Shown here: positions 19,164 to 27,787 of the stretch, piece after piece
Position numbering within the stretch: the first letter of the stretch is position 1
Layout of the letters: each line of letters starts with the position of its first letter
Source: JAUVDZ01 sp042568205
GTDB taxonomy: Bacteria > Patescibacteriota > Gracilibacteria > UBA1369 > PNNO01
Reading direction: 5' to 3'
Assembly (NCBI GenBank): GCA_042568205.1
Contig: JBHPJE010000006.1
Location: forward strand, 3,643-67,642
Length of the DNA: 64,000 bases
The notes under the pieces: generated by a model
Seen by the model: the letters and a program-made list of their open reading frames with translations, nothing else
Told to the model about the DNA's origin: nothing
The model's database searches: none
Position numbers and translations under genes: made by a program

Positions 19164-20936
19164 TGATTTATTTCTTTCTTTTTGTCTTTTATTTAATCCA
19201 TCTCTCATATATTCTCTGTAATAACTTGTAGCTGGACCTGTCCAGCCATCTTCTCTTGCATCATCAGCTAAATCTAAAATTTCATTTTTTTGATCCTCTC
19301 TATCAGTTTTTGCAGCAATATCTGCTATTTTTTTAAAATATGTATCCCAATTATTTCCAAAATCCCCTAATCCCATAGCATCCATATTGTTTTTTTTGAA
19401 AATTGCAATATTTGGTGGATTCTTTTTTAGAGCATCATGTAAATCAATAGCTTCTCCACTTATAATCAATTTATTTAATTTTAACAACAAAGCCTTAGAC
19501 CTTTTAAGCATTTCCTTTGCGTAACTTTTTGACATGGAATTACCTTCATTCCCTTGTCTTTGATGGAAGTATGCAGTCATTGATTGATATCCAAAATTTA
19601 AAACATAAATGCTACATTTTTTCAGCCTCATTTTTGCAATAGCAATTTCATTTTTCAGCTTAGTATTACCTTCGTTTCCTTTAATAAATTTTCTAATTTT
19701 CCCATATGCAAACATGTAACTTTTATTTCTAAATGCAAGTTCTCCTTCCAGGAAGAGCTTCATTTTTGGATCTTTTTCATCATCGATTGAATCTTTTAAA
19801 AGATTATTTTCAACAAGTGGCTTGAAACCATTTTTCAAAGCTAGAAGTTTTTTAACTTTTATTTCCTGAGGACATTTTCTATAAACTTCTGTAGGCTGAA
19901 TTATTCCATTATCATCTTTTTGAAAGAAGAGTCGTAAACTATTGTAGTTTTCTTCTAATGCACTTTTAAGTGCTTCTCTTTTTTTAGGATCCTCAATTTG
20001 TGCTTCTAATTTTCCACTGTAAACATAGTTAATTTCTTTTAGAAGTTGAATCTCTGCAATTTGACCCATTGTTTCTGCCCACTCCTTGCCCTCTTCTGGT
20101 TCTTTGATATCTTCATGAACAAGTTGAGTATGATTGAATTTCCTAACCAGTTTAGCCCTAGTTGCAATATTTTTATAGAAGTCCTGCCAATTCATTTTTT
20201 GAGGATTCTGATAATCTATATGTCCAGATCCTTCAAGGGCATAGCCATCATTATCTCTATCGAATTTGTATTCATAATTTGAAAAATCTACATTACCTTG
20301 TTCATCAACGTCGTGTATATAATAACCATGTTCTGCATAACCTTTATCAAAGGTATTTCCAGGTTTAATATAAGTTTCAAAAATCTTTTTTTCCTTAACT
20401 AAATCCCCGATACGTTTTTCAATTACTAAACTTAATTCCAAAGAGGGCTCTGCTAAATTTGCTTTTATCCCATGTTTATTTGTCCCGACTTGATTTAAAG
20501 GAGATAGATTTTTTTGAAACTCTCTTAAATTTTTAACAGCTTGAGTAAAATTTCCTGCTCTTATCAATTTAGTATTCTTTTTTCTTTCATCTAAATATTG
20601 TTGTTTTTCATGCTGTTTTATACCCTCTTTAATTTTATTTTGAAGTTGATCTGATTGAAGATCTAGATTTACTGAGTAATGCAAGAATTCATGGTATTCG
20701 CCTTTTTTTTCTAAAAATGTTTTAGTAGAATTTTTAATTTGTTTTAAATAATCCTGCTTATCTTTATCGTGACCTTTATATTTAGCATGTCCAATATACT
20801 CACTTGCTTTTTTTGTATGTGAATTAAACTTATCAAGTAGAAGGTCATAAGCAGCCTTCATTGCGAAACTTTTACTCTCTTTTATTTTTGGAGCTATTTT
20901 CTGTTCAACATGTTGTTTTGCTTGTCCAAATGGCAT
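19143..20936 (-). CDS. giant effector-like protein, cassette 3, N-terminal part (gene interrupted)
   Basis: This 597-aa piece corresponds to the charged helical N-terminal region of cassette 2 and is closely similar to it from the first residue (MPFGQAKQH-E-KIAP-IKESKSF). Shared landmarks include HIGHA-Y-GHDKDKQDYLKQI, the LSPLNQ segment and the FFQKDDNGII-PTEVY motif. The frame ends early in KWEA because of the nadK-derived insert; the last residues are encoded by inserted DNA. If the break is real, the product is a truncated protein without core or kinase. If it is an assembly error, the gene is intact. The start overlaps the stop of the small partner (TAATG). Confidence 0.85.
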   Translation of the reverse strand: MPFGQAKQHVEQKIAPKIKESKSFAMKAAYDLLLDKFNSHTKKASEYIGHAKYKGHDKDKQDYLKQIKNSTKTFLEKKGEYHEFLHYSVNLDLQSDQLQNKIKEGIKQHEKQQYLDERKKNTKLIRAGNFTQAVKNLREFQKNLSPLNQVGTNKHGIKANLAEPSLELSLVIEKRIGDLVKEKKIFETYIKPGNTFDKGYAEHGYYIHDVDEQGNVDFSNYEYKFDRDNDGYALEGSGHIDYQNPQKMNWQDFYKNIATRAKLVRKFNHTQLVHEDIKEPEEGKEWAETMGQIAEIQLLKEINYVYSGKLEAQIEDPKKREALKSALEENYNSLRLFFQKDDNGIIQPTEVYRKCPQEIKVKKLLALKNGFKPLVENNLLKDSIDDEKDPKMKLFLEGELAFRNKSYMFAYGKIRKFIKGNEGNTKLKNEIAIAKMRLKKCSIYVLNFGYQSMTAYFHQRQGNEGNSMSKSYAKEMLKRSKALLLKLNKLIISGEAIDLHDALKKNPPNIAIFKKNNMDAMGLGDFGNNWDTYFKKIADIAAKTDREDQKNEILDLADDAREDGWTGPATSYYREYMRDGLNKRQKERNKSDDKWEA

Positions 20937-21220
20937 TATTCTTTGTTTTTATTTTTTGCTTTATTGATGTAGATTTTTGCAAGTTTATCCATTCCTTTCA
21001 TGTAAGTATCCTGTCGTCCATACTTAACAATCAGCTTTAATTTGATTTCATTTTCCTTTTCTTTGCGGTTTTTGAAGTGATTATAGACTTCTTTTAGTTC
21101 TTTTGAGTCCATATGCTCAACAAGCTCCAACCATTCTTGTTTTTTGTCTGGTGTTTTGAAGCTAATCTCATCCAAGAGATTTTTCAGATTTTGTTTTAAT
21201 TTTTGTTTTTGTTCAGGCAT
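20936..21220 (-). CDS. small helical partner protein, cassette 3
   Basis: This 94-aa protein is nearly the same as the cassette 2 partner throughout (LKNLLDEISFK, KKQEWLEL, ELKEVYNHF, IKLKLIVKYG, DTYMKGMDKLAKIYI). It is encoded with a one-base stop/start overlap before its giant gene. The start at 21220 lies 26 bases from the -10 box. It remains intact although the downstream giant gene is interrupted. Function unknown. Confidence 0.85.
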   Translation of the reverse strand: MPEQKQKLKQNLKNLLDEISFKTPDKKQEWLELVEHMDSKELKEVYNHFKNRKEKENEIKLKLIVKYGRQDTYMKGMDKLAKIYINKAKNKNKE

Positions 21221-21245
21221 AATTCTTGCATTTAACCATCAATAT

Positions 21246-21274
21246 ATTATACAATAAAATCGTCAAAAAGTAAA
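21246..21274 (-). promoter_or_regulatory. promoter of cassette 3
   Basis: Minus strand: TTTACT (21269-21274), 17-base spacer, TATAAT (21246-21251). It is back-to-back with the ppdK promoter; the two -35 boxes are only 5 bases apart. Confidence 0.85.
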
Positions 21275-21279
21275 CCGCA

Positions 21280-21307
21280 TTGCCAAGCCCGTTCAGATTG
21301 CTATAAT
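21280..21307 (+). promoter_or_regulatory. promoter of ppdK
   Basis: TTGCCA (21280-21285), 16-base spacer, TATAAT (21302-21307); the start codon follows at 21338. It is divergent from the cassette 3 promoter. Confidence 0.75.
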
Positions 21308-21337
21308 CGAATACAGGCTTTTCTAACTTTTACTACA

Positions 21338-23932
21338 ATGCAATTGATTTATTCCTTTAAAGAAGGCAACCGCGACATGAAAGATACACTTGGCGGTAAA
21401 GGTGCTAATTTGGCTGAAATGACTAAAATCGGAATTCCGGTTCCACAAGGTTTTACTATCACAACTGATGTTTGTGATCTTTATTTTAAAGAACATGGAT
21501 ATCCGGTTGGTTATAAAAATGTTCTTGAAAAATACGTTTATGAGCTTGAACAAGACACTGGGAAGAAGTTTGGAGACTTTGATAATCCACTATTAGTATC
21601 TGTTCGTTCAGGTGCTGCTGTCTCAATGCCAGGAATGATGGATACTGTTTTGAATCTTGGTTTAAATGATGACACTATCAAAGGTCTAATTGAGAGAACA
21701 GGAAACGAGCGATTTTGTTATGATGCATATCGTCGTTTTGTTCAGATGTTTGGAGATGTTGTTTTAGGTGTTTCTCATGAGAAATTTGAGCATCGTCTAG
21801 ACGAAATGAAACAAGAAAAAGGTGCTTCCAAAGATCTAGACCTTGATGCTGAAGATCTTAAGCAATTAGTTAAAGATTTTAAAAAGATTGTTGAAGATGA
21901 AATTGAAAAACCATTCCCAGAAGATCCAAAAGAGCAACTAGACATGTCTATTGAGGCTGTGTTTTCGTCTTGGCATAACCAAAGAGCGCAAACTTACAGA
22001 AAACTAAATAACATCACTGGTCTTCGTGGAACTGCAGTAAATGTTCAGACAATGGTATTCGGAAACATGGGTGAAAATTCAGGTACAGGAGTTGCGTTTA
22101 CACGTGATCCTTCAACTGGAGAAAATACATTTTATGGTGAATATTTAATGAATGCGCAGGGTGAGGATGTTGTTGCAGGGATTAGAACTCCTCATAAACT
22201 TGTTGAGCTTAAAGATGAAATGCCAGAAATTTATAATCAATTAGATGACATTCGAAAAACTCTTGAGGATCATTATAAAGAGATGCAGGATGTTGAATTT
22301 ACAATTGAAAACGGGAAATTATTTATGCTTCAAACCCGCACAGGTAAGCGAACTGCAGCTGCAGCGTTAAAAATTGTAGTTGATCTTGTTGATGAAGGAG
22401 AAATCACAAAAGAAGAAGCATTATTAAGACTTGATCCTAACCAATTGAATCAACTTTTACATCCGATGTTGGATCCGAAAGCTGAAAAAAATATTATTGC
22501 AAAAGGATTGCCAGCTTCACCAGGTGCAGCAGTTGGTAAGGTTGTATTCACTGCTGACGACGCTTATGAATGGGCAGAAAACCGCGACGAAAAAGTAATA
22601 TTAGTTCGTAAAGAAACATCACCAGAAGACATTCATGGAATGCACGCAGCTCAGGGAATCCTAACTTCAACAGGTGGAATGACTAGTCATGCTGCTGTTG
22701 TTGCCCGAGGAATGGGTACTTCATGTGTTGCAGGGTGCGGAAATGTTCATGTTGATTATGTATTTAAGAAATTTACAGTTGGAGATATTGAGGTTAAAGA
22801 AGGCGATATTATTACTCTTGAAGGTGCTTTAGGTGAAGTTATTTTGGGAGCTGTTCCAACTATCGAACCTGAACTAACTGATGATTTTACAAAAGTTATG
22901 GGATGGGCAAAAGAAGCAAAACGTCTTGGAGTTCGAACAAACGCTGAGACTCCAAAAGATTGTCAGGTTGCCCGTGATTTCGGAGCTGAAGGTATTGGAT
23001 TATGCCGAACTGAGCATATGTTTTTTGATGAAACCCGAATTAGAAATGTTAGACAAATGATTTTAGCTGAAGATTTAGAAGGTCGAAAACGCGCATTAGA
23101 AAAGCTAAAACCTCATCAAAAAGAAGATTTTATTGAAATTTTTAAAGTGATGGATGGACTTGGCGTTACGATCCGTTTACTCGATCCACCTCTTCATGAA
23201 TTCCTTCCGGAAAAATATGACCAAATTGAAGAACTTTCAAAAGAAATGAATGTTTCAACAGATAAACTTAGAAAAAAAATATCTTCACTTCACGAAATGA
23301 ATCCAATGCTTGGACATCGTGGATGCCGCTTAGGAATCACATATCCTGAAATCTACGAGATGCAAGTTGCAGCAATTATTGAAGCTGCAAAAGAAGTTTC
23401 TGCTGCCGGAATTAAACCAATGCCAGAAATTGAAATTCCACTTGTTTCATCAGTAAATGAATTCACACAATTAAAAGATCGTCTTCAAAAAGTTATCGAT
23501 TCTTACGGAGATCTCGACTTCCAATACAAAATCGGAACAATGGTTGAAACACCTCGCTGCGCCCTAACTGCTGACGAAATCGCAGTACATACAGACTTCA
23601 TGTCATTTGGAACAAATGACCTCACACAAATGACATTTGGATTCTCGCGTGACGACATTGGAAAGTTCCTTCCAGATTACATTGAAAGCAAAATCCTTGA
23701 AGTTGATCCATTCGAATCAATCGACCTAAATGGAGTTGGAAAGCTGATGAAAATGACAGTAGAACAAGGACGATCTAAAAACTCAGATCTTGAAGTTGCG
23801 ATATGCGGTGAACAAGGCGGCGAACCAAAATCAGTCGAATTCTGCCATAAAATCGGCCTTGATTATGTAAGCTGCTCACCATTCAGAGTGCCAATTGCAA
23901 TATTGGCTGCGGCGCAGGCGAATCTAAAATAA
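21338..23932 (+). CDS. ppdK: pyruvate, phosphate dikinase
   Basis: This 864-aa protein, close to the usual length, catalyses pyruvate + ATP + Pi to or from PEP + AMP + PPi. The order is: N-terminal ATP-grasp domain (LGGKGANLAEM at the start; SVRSGAAVSMPGMMDT; the NTGTGVAFTRDP-like GVAFTRDPSTGE), then the phosphohistidine domain with GGMTSHAAVVARGMG (His near residue 451), then the PEP/pyruvate TIM barrel (GLCRTEHMFF, GTNDLTQMTFG, and a late CGEQGG). All expected motifs are intact. The gene has its own promoter and lies opposite the cassette 3 operon. With pckA it can set the PEP/pyruvate balance and take the place of pyruvate kinase or PEP synthase. Confidence 0.97.
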   Translation: MQLIYSFKEGNRDMKDTLGGKGANLAEMTKIGIPVPQGFTITTDVCDLYFKEHGYPVGYKNVLEKYVYELEQDTGKKFGDFDNPLLVSVRSGAAVSMPGMMDTVLNLGLNDDTIKGLIERTGNERFCYDAYRRFVQMFGDVVLGVSHEKFEHRLDEMKQEKGASKDLDLDAEDLKQLVKDFKKIVEDEIEKPFPEDPKEQLDMSIEAVFSSWHNQRAQTYRKLNNITGLRGTAVNVQTMVFGNMGENSGTGVAFTRDPSTGENTFYGEYLMNAQGEDVVAGIRTPHKLVELKDEMPEIYNQLDDIRKTLEDHYKEMQDVEFTIENGKLFMLQTRTGKRTAAAALKIVVDLVDEGEITKEEALLRLDPNQLNQLLHPMLDPKAEKNIIAKGLPASPGAAVGKVVFTADDAYEWAENRDEKVILVRKETSPEDIHGMHAAQGILTSTGGMTSHAAVVARGMGTSCVAGCGNVHVDYVFKKFTVGDIEVKEGDIITLEGALGEVILGAVPTIEPELTDDFTKVMGWAKEAKRLGVRTNAETPKDCQVARDFGAEGIGLCRTEHMFFDETRIRNVRQMILAEDLEGRKRALEKLKPHQKEDFIEIFKVMDGLGVTIRLLDPPLHEFLPEKYDQIEELSKEMNVSTDKLRKKISSLHEMNPMLGHRGCRLGITYPEIYEMQVAAIIEAAKEVSAAGIKPMPEIEIPLVSSVNEFTQLKDRLQKVIDSYGDLDFQYKIGTMVETPRCALTADEIAVHTDFMSFGTNDLTQMTFGFSRDDIGKFLPDYIESKILEVDPFESIDLNGVGKLMKMTVEQGRSKNSDLEVAICGEQGGEPKSVEFCHKIGLDYVSCSPFRVPIAILAAAQANLK

Positions 23933-23946
23933 AATTTACTGCGCCC

Positions 23947-23975
23947 TTGCCCAAAATACCATTTTGTGGTATAAT
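23947..23975 (+). promoter_or_regulatory. promoter of the peptidoglycan-binding-like pair
   Basis: TTGCCC (23947-23952), 17-base spacer, TATAAT (23970-23975) preceded by TGTGG. It rules out the ATG at 23980, which would lie upstream of the transcription start, and favours the ATG at 24001. Confidence 0.8.
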
Positions 23976-24000
23976 TTAAATGAAAATAAACACAAATAAT

Positions 24001-24846
24001 ATGTTTAAAAAATTATTCTTTTCAGAAAACCGTTTAGTTTACATGGGTCCTGAAGGCGGTCCTGGCCAAAAAGATGTAGCTGCTGCAGTCAAAGAATCGA
24101 AAGAAGCTAGAGAACTACCTTACAATAAAGAGAAACTAGATAAATTTGTTAAAGATGAATTGAATGTTGTTGATTCTACAAAAGTTGAAGATTTTGCAAA
24201 GGAGATTAAAGGGAAACCTAGTAGTGAAGCAAATAGAGATTTTTTTGTTAAAGTTCTGGGATTTAAAAGTGATTATATGGCAAAGCAAAGTGATCAACGT
24301 ATAGCTGTTGTAGTTAAAGGATTCCAAGAACAATTAAACAAAGAATTTTCTAAAGCAAAACTTAAAGTTGATGGTAAATTAGGAGGACAAACGCTAAGTC
24401 AAATGGCTACATTGGCATCTGTTGAAAATGGTGATGAAATGACTGATGAAGGTGATTTAATAGGAATTGCTGGAGTCTCTATGAGTGATTTATTTACTTC
24501 AATTGACGCAGCAACATTGGTTAAATGTAAAGGAATAAAAGGGACAGAACAACAAAATTTATTTATGTGGAATAAAGTATTAGGTTTAGAAGAACCTTCG
24601 ACTCTAGGCAAAAAAGGAATGAATAAATATATTCAAAAGCAATTAAAGTATTTACAAAAATATCTTGTAATGAAAGCAGGTGCTAAAATAACTGAGGATG
24701 GTAAATTCGGTCCAAAAAGTATTGCAGCATTTCAAAAATATTTAGCTACAATAAAAGTAAAACAAGAAGAATCAGTTACAGATAAAAGGCCAACAAAGGT
24801 AGGTAGAGATATTGCTGGTGTTGGCGATGATGGTTTCCTTGATTAA
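24001..24846 (+). CDS. protein with two peptidoglycan-binding-1-like repeats and LVYMGPEGG N-terminus
   Basis: About 281 aa from the preferred ATG at 24001. The N-terminus MFKKLFF...RLVYMGPEGG resembles that of the protein at 47462-49345 (MFYLNNF...KLVYKAPGGEG). Two segments match the peptidoglycan-binding-1 pattern. Near residues 100-138, VKGFQEQL is followed by VDGKLGGQTLSQM. Near 214-250, LQKYLVMKAG is followed by EDGKFGPKSIAAFQKYL. These three-helix domains usually bind cell-wall peptides. There is no classical signal peptide or catalytic domain. It is followed at 25 bases by a related gene. The assignment rests on motif shape only. Confidence 0.75.
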   Translation: MFKKLFFSENRLVYMGPEGGPGQKDVAAAVKESKEARELPYNKEKLDKFVKDELNVVDSTKVEDFAKEIKGKPSSEANRDFFVKVLGFKSDYMAKQSDQRIAVVVKGFQEQLNKEFSKAKLKVDGKLGGQTLSQMATLASVENGDEMTDEGDLIGIAGVSMSDLFTSIDAATLVKCKGIKGTEQQNLFMWNKVLGLEEPSTLGKKGMNKYIQKQLKYLQKYLVMKAGAKITEDGKFGPKSIAAFQKYLATIKVKQEESVTDKRPTKVGRDIAGVGDDGFLD

Positions 24847-24871
24847 TTCTATAAAACTAACAAAAATAAAT

Positions 24872-25693
24872 ATGAACCCTCCAAAAAATAATCCCAGACA
24901 ATCCCAAGATCATCCTGGTTATGATAGCGTTAGTGATAATCCACCGCCTCAAAACTTGCTTCAACGTGACCCATTAGAAAGGCCAGAGTTGGTAAGTTTA
25001 ATAGACAACAAAGGTATTGATGCTTTTTTAACTAAAGCTATTCCAAAAATTGATCACAGCTCTGTAGAGACATTTAGTATACTTCATGTTAAAGGGAAAA
25101 AATGGACTCAAGCTAGAAATAATAAGTTTGTAAGCGAGTTTTTCAAATTAGGTGAATTAAAACCAGCTTTGGTAAATAAAATTGTTATGAGATTGCAAAA
25201 AAAACTTGGAATTAAGAGGCCTGATGGAAGAATCGGGGCAGGCACTTTAAAAAGATTATTCTTCAAAACAGCTATATCAAATATTGAAAATGAAGACAAT
25301 ACTATATTAGATGGTATTAGATACGCAGATACAGACAACATTAAAAAGTGTAAAAAAATTCGCGATAAAAATAAAAGAAATAGATTTTTCTTAACGCAAG
25401 TATTAAATCAAAGGGCTGCTACAGGTGGAGACTTGATCGAGGCTGGAAATGAAATGAGGGGTACATGGGAACCGAGTACTAAAGCTGAGATAAGTAGTGC
25501 TGAAAAAGCTGCAAAAAGGTTTATGAAAACGCAAGTTTTAGTTATTCAAGCATTTCTTGCAGCAAAAATTAAGAATAAAAGTAAAAGACCAAGAATAGAC
25601 GGTTATGCTGGCACATCCACTTTAAACGCTCTACTTCAATATCAAAAAGAGAATAAAAAACCTAGAGGAAGATTTAGTTTTTACGATCGGTAG
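24872..25693 (+). CDS. second protein with two peptidoglycan-binding-1-like repeats
   Basis: About 273 aa. An in-frame ATG at 24812 lies inside the preceding gene; the ATG at 24872 follows an A-rich leader like those of neighbouring genes, so it is preferred. A Pro/Asn/Gln-rich start is followed by a helical body with two motif copies: VMRLQKKLGI with PDGRIGAGTLKRL (near 102-130) and VLVIQAFLAAKI with RIDGYAGTSTLNALLQYQKE (near 222-262). Each copy matches the DG--G--T---L pattern of peptidoglycan-binding-1 domains. It is probably a diverged tandem paralogue of the upstream gene, co-transcribed with it. Enzymatic role unknown. It ends 2 bases before the nadK stop on the other strand. Confidence 0.75.
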   Translation: MNPPKNNPRQSQDHPGYDSVSDNPPPQNLLQRDPLERPELVSLIDNKGIDAFLTKAIPKIDHSSVETFSILHVKGKKWTQARNNKFVSEFFKLGELKPALVNKIVMRLQKKLGIKRPDGRIGAGTLKRLFFKTAISNIENEDNTILDGIRYADTDNIKKCKKIRDKNKRNRFFLTQVLNQRAATGGDLIEAGNEMRGTWEPSTKAEISSAEKAAKRFMKTQVLVIQAFLAAKIKNKSKRPRIDGYAGTSTLNALLQYQKENKKPRGRFSFYDR

Positions 25694-25695
25694 AA

Positions 25696-26598
25696 TCAAT
25701 CTCCCCAATGTAATTTTTGCCGTAGAACTTTATAGTATCCTTCTCCGGTGATTCTTATCATATCGAACCATCGTGAAGATTTTCTGATTTTAATCTCGTC
25801 TCCGTATTCAAGGTCAAAGGTTTCTTGTCCGTCTAAAGTTAAGCCAACATGTTCTTTTACACGATGAGTCTGAACGATTAATTTAAGCTGTCTGTCGTTT
25901 GGAATGATGATTGGCCTTACTGAGAGTGATTTTGGGCAAACAGGCACAATTACAAACGAGTAGACGCTTGGATGTACAATTGGCCCGCCTGCAGAAAGTG
26001 CATGACCAGTTGATCCGGTAGGCGTTGCAACAATTATTCCGTCTGCTTCGAATTCAATTATTTTTCGTTGGTTCACTTCAAGTCGCAGGTCGATTAACCT
26101 CGCAAATAATCCTTGATTAATCACAGCATCATTTAATGCCATATTTGTGTATATTTTTTCACCGTCTCTATAAATAGTCACACGTAAAATAAATCGTCGG
26201 TCTAATACATATTTACCTTGAAAAGTCCTATCTAAGGCTTCATACATCTTGTCGGGAGTCACTTCAGTTAAAAAGCCTAAGCTTCCCATGTTTACACCTA
26301 GAATCGGCACTTTTCTTTTGCTCATTCTTCGAGAAGTCTTTAACAACGTGCCATCTCCTCCTAAACAAATCACCATGTCAGCCTTTTTCAAAATTTTACT
26401 CTTTTTCATTCCTTCTTCACCTTTAAAAAGTGCAGCAGAATTATTATCAAAATAGATTTTTTTATTTTTTTTCTTTAGATATTTTACTAAATCAAAAACG
26501 ACCTGTTTACTAGCGATTATGTTTCGCTTAGTTATTATGCCTACAGAGTCTATTTTTTCGGGATTTTTAGCTTGTGTCAAAATAGTTGGTAAACTCAT
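25696..26598 (-). CDS. nadK: NAD kinase
   Basis: This 300-aa protein is of typical size. It phosphorylates NAD to NADP, the cofactor commonly used by zwf and gnd at the far end of the window. The ATP-site motif GGDGTLL, the NMGSLGFLTEV segment and the TPTGSTGHALSAGGPIVHP NAD-binding motif are all present. Its start overlaps the stop of the upstream glycosyltransferase by 4 bases (ATGA). Bases 26245-26289, encoding MGSLGFLTEVTPDKM, are copied exactly in the middle of giant gene 3. Confidence 0.97.
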   Translation of the reverse strand: MSLPTILTQAKNPEKIDSVGIITKRNIIASKQVVFDLVKYLKKKNKKIYFDNNSAALFKGEEGMKKSKILKKADMVICLGGDGTLLKTSRRMSKRKVPILGVNMGSLGFLTEVTPDKMYEALDRTFQGKYVLDRRFILRVTIYRDGEKIYTNMALNDAVINQGLFARLIDLRLEVNQRKIIEFEADGIIVATPTGSTGHALSAGGPIVHPSVYSFVIVPVCPKSLSVRPIIIPNDRQLKLIVQTHRVKEHVGLTLDGQETFDLEYGDEIKIRKSSRWFDMIRITGEGYYKVLRQKLHWGD

Positions 26599-27695
26599 AA
26601 CGACTTTATAATATCAAGAAATCGGTCTGCACTCAATTTCCAGGAGAATTTTCTTGATTGATTGAAGCCTTCTCGAATTAAATCCTGCGACAATTCAGAA
26701 TTTTTTAATACATCGATCATTGCTTCTGCAAGCGCTTCTTCATCATTCGGATCAACTGTGATCGCTCCTTCTCCAACAACCTCAGGAAGTGAAGAAGTAT
26801 TTGAAGTAATTACAGGACATCCACTCTGCATTGCCTCTAAAGGAGGGATTCCGAATCCTTCATATAAAGATGGCCAGACAAATACAGTAGCCATATTATA
26901 TAAATATACTAAATCTCGTTCAGGAACATATCCTAAAAATCTAACATTATCTTCAATTCCCAAATCATGCACAGTTTTATAAATTTCATCGTACATCCAG
27001 CCTCTTTTACCAGCTATTAAAAGCTTTACATCAGGAAATTTATCAACAATCAAAGCAAAACTTTTTAATAATGTAGGATAATTTTTTCGAGGTTCTAAAG
27101 TCCCTGCACAAAATATAAATTTTTCAGGAATATTATGTGCATGACTAAAATGTTCGTAGATTTCTTCAGGAATTGGCTCATAAATTTCAGAAGCAGCATT
27201 TGAAACAATATCCACTAAATCATCATCACATTTAAAACGTCTAATCAAATCACGTTTAGTATTTTCAGAAACTGACAAGACCTTAACAACTCGATTTAAA
27301 GCTTGCTGTAAGGTTAATTTTTCTGTAAAAACAGCTTTTTTATTATGTTTTTGAGGAAACATGAAAGCCACAAGATCATGTACGGTCATAACGACTCTAA
27401 GCTTTTTTGGATTATGAAGTGCTGGAATTATGTAACTTGTTGGAGAAAAATAAATATCTAGATCTTCTTTATAAGCATTGTTGAGGACCGCTTTGTGCCA
27501 GAATAAGCCCTTTCTTGAGATAAGGCGGGTCTCTGCATTTTCAAAACTACGATATATTTCAACTGGACAATCTGTATATAAAATATACTGATTAACTTTA
27601 TCCTGCTTTAAAATCTCATCCACAAGATGAGCTGCGTAGTAGCCTTTACCGGCTTTTTCATGCACGGTTTCCCTAATGTCTATGCCTATTTTCAT
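26595..27695 (-). CDS. GT4-family glycosyltransferase
   Basis: About 366 aa. It has a GT-B fold with the N-terminal MKIGIDIRE-- start and the C-terminal nucleotide-sugar domain. Motifs include FCAGTLEPRKN, LIAGKRGW, LGYVPE-DLVYLYN, PSLYEGFGIPPLEAM (the E-x7-E signature) and TSNTSSLPEV. Such enzymes build surface polysaccharide or glycolipids at the cytoplasmic membrane face; donor and acceptor cannot be deduced. The ATG at 27695 is preferred over one at 27716 because the latter is almost on top of the -10 box. It overlaps nadK in ATGA and forms a two-gene operon with it. Confidence 0.93.
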   Translation of the reverse strand: MKIGIDIRETVHEKAGKGYYAAHLVDEILKQDKVNQYILYTDCPVEIYRSFENAETRLISRKGLFWHKAVLNNAYKEDLDIYFSPTSYIIPALHNPKKLRVVMTVHDLVAFMFPQKHNKKAVFTEKLTLQQALNRVVKVLSVSENTKRDLIRRFKCDDDLVDIVSNAASEIYEPIPEEIYEHFSHAHNIPEKFIFCAGTLEPRKNYPTLLKSFALIVDKFPDVKLLIAGKRGWMYDEIYKTVHDLGIEDNVRFLGYVPERDLVYLYNMATVFVWPSLYEGFGIPPLEAMQSGCPVITSNTSSLPEVVGEGAITVDPNDEEALAEAMIDVLKNSELSQDLIREGFNQSRKFSWKLSADRFLDIIKSL

Positions 27696-27717
27696 GAGCG
27701 CTGGGACAAGGGCCATT

Positions 27718-27747
27718 AGTATACCTACGACATCAGCAAAACGTCAA
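27718..27747 (-). promoter_or_regulatory. promoter of the glycosyltransferase-nadK operon
   Basis: Minus strand: TTGACG (27742-27747), 18-base spacer, TATACT (27718-27723). It supports the start codon at 27695. Confidence 0.7.
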
Positions 27748-27787
27748 TAGTCAATTGTCAAAAGCACCCTCCTATGTTATCTTTTTT

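Noticed and set aside
23980..24000. ATG at 23980 as start of the peptidoglycan-binding-like gene
   Set aside because: It lies 4 bases after the -10 box, upstream of the expected transcription start. The next ATG at 24001 aligns with the shared N-terminal tag.
25696..26598. UGA recoding (code 25) as in some related lineages
   Set aside because: TGA serves as the terminal stop in overlapping pairs (26595-26597, 54949-54951, 61640-61642) and is not found inside conserved genes at glycine positions.
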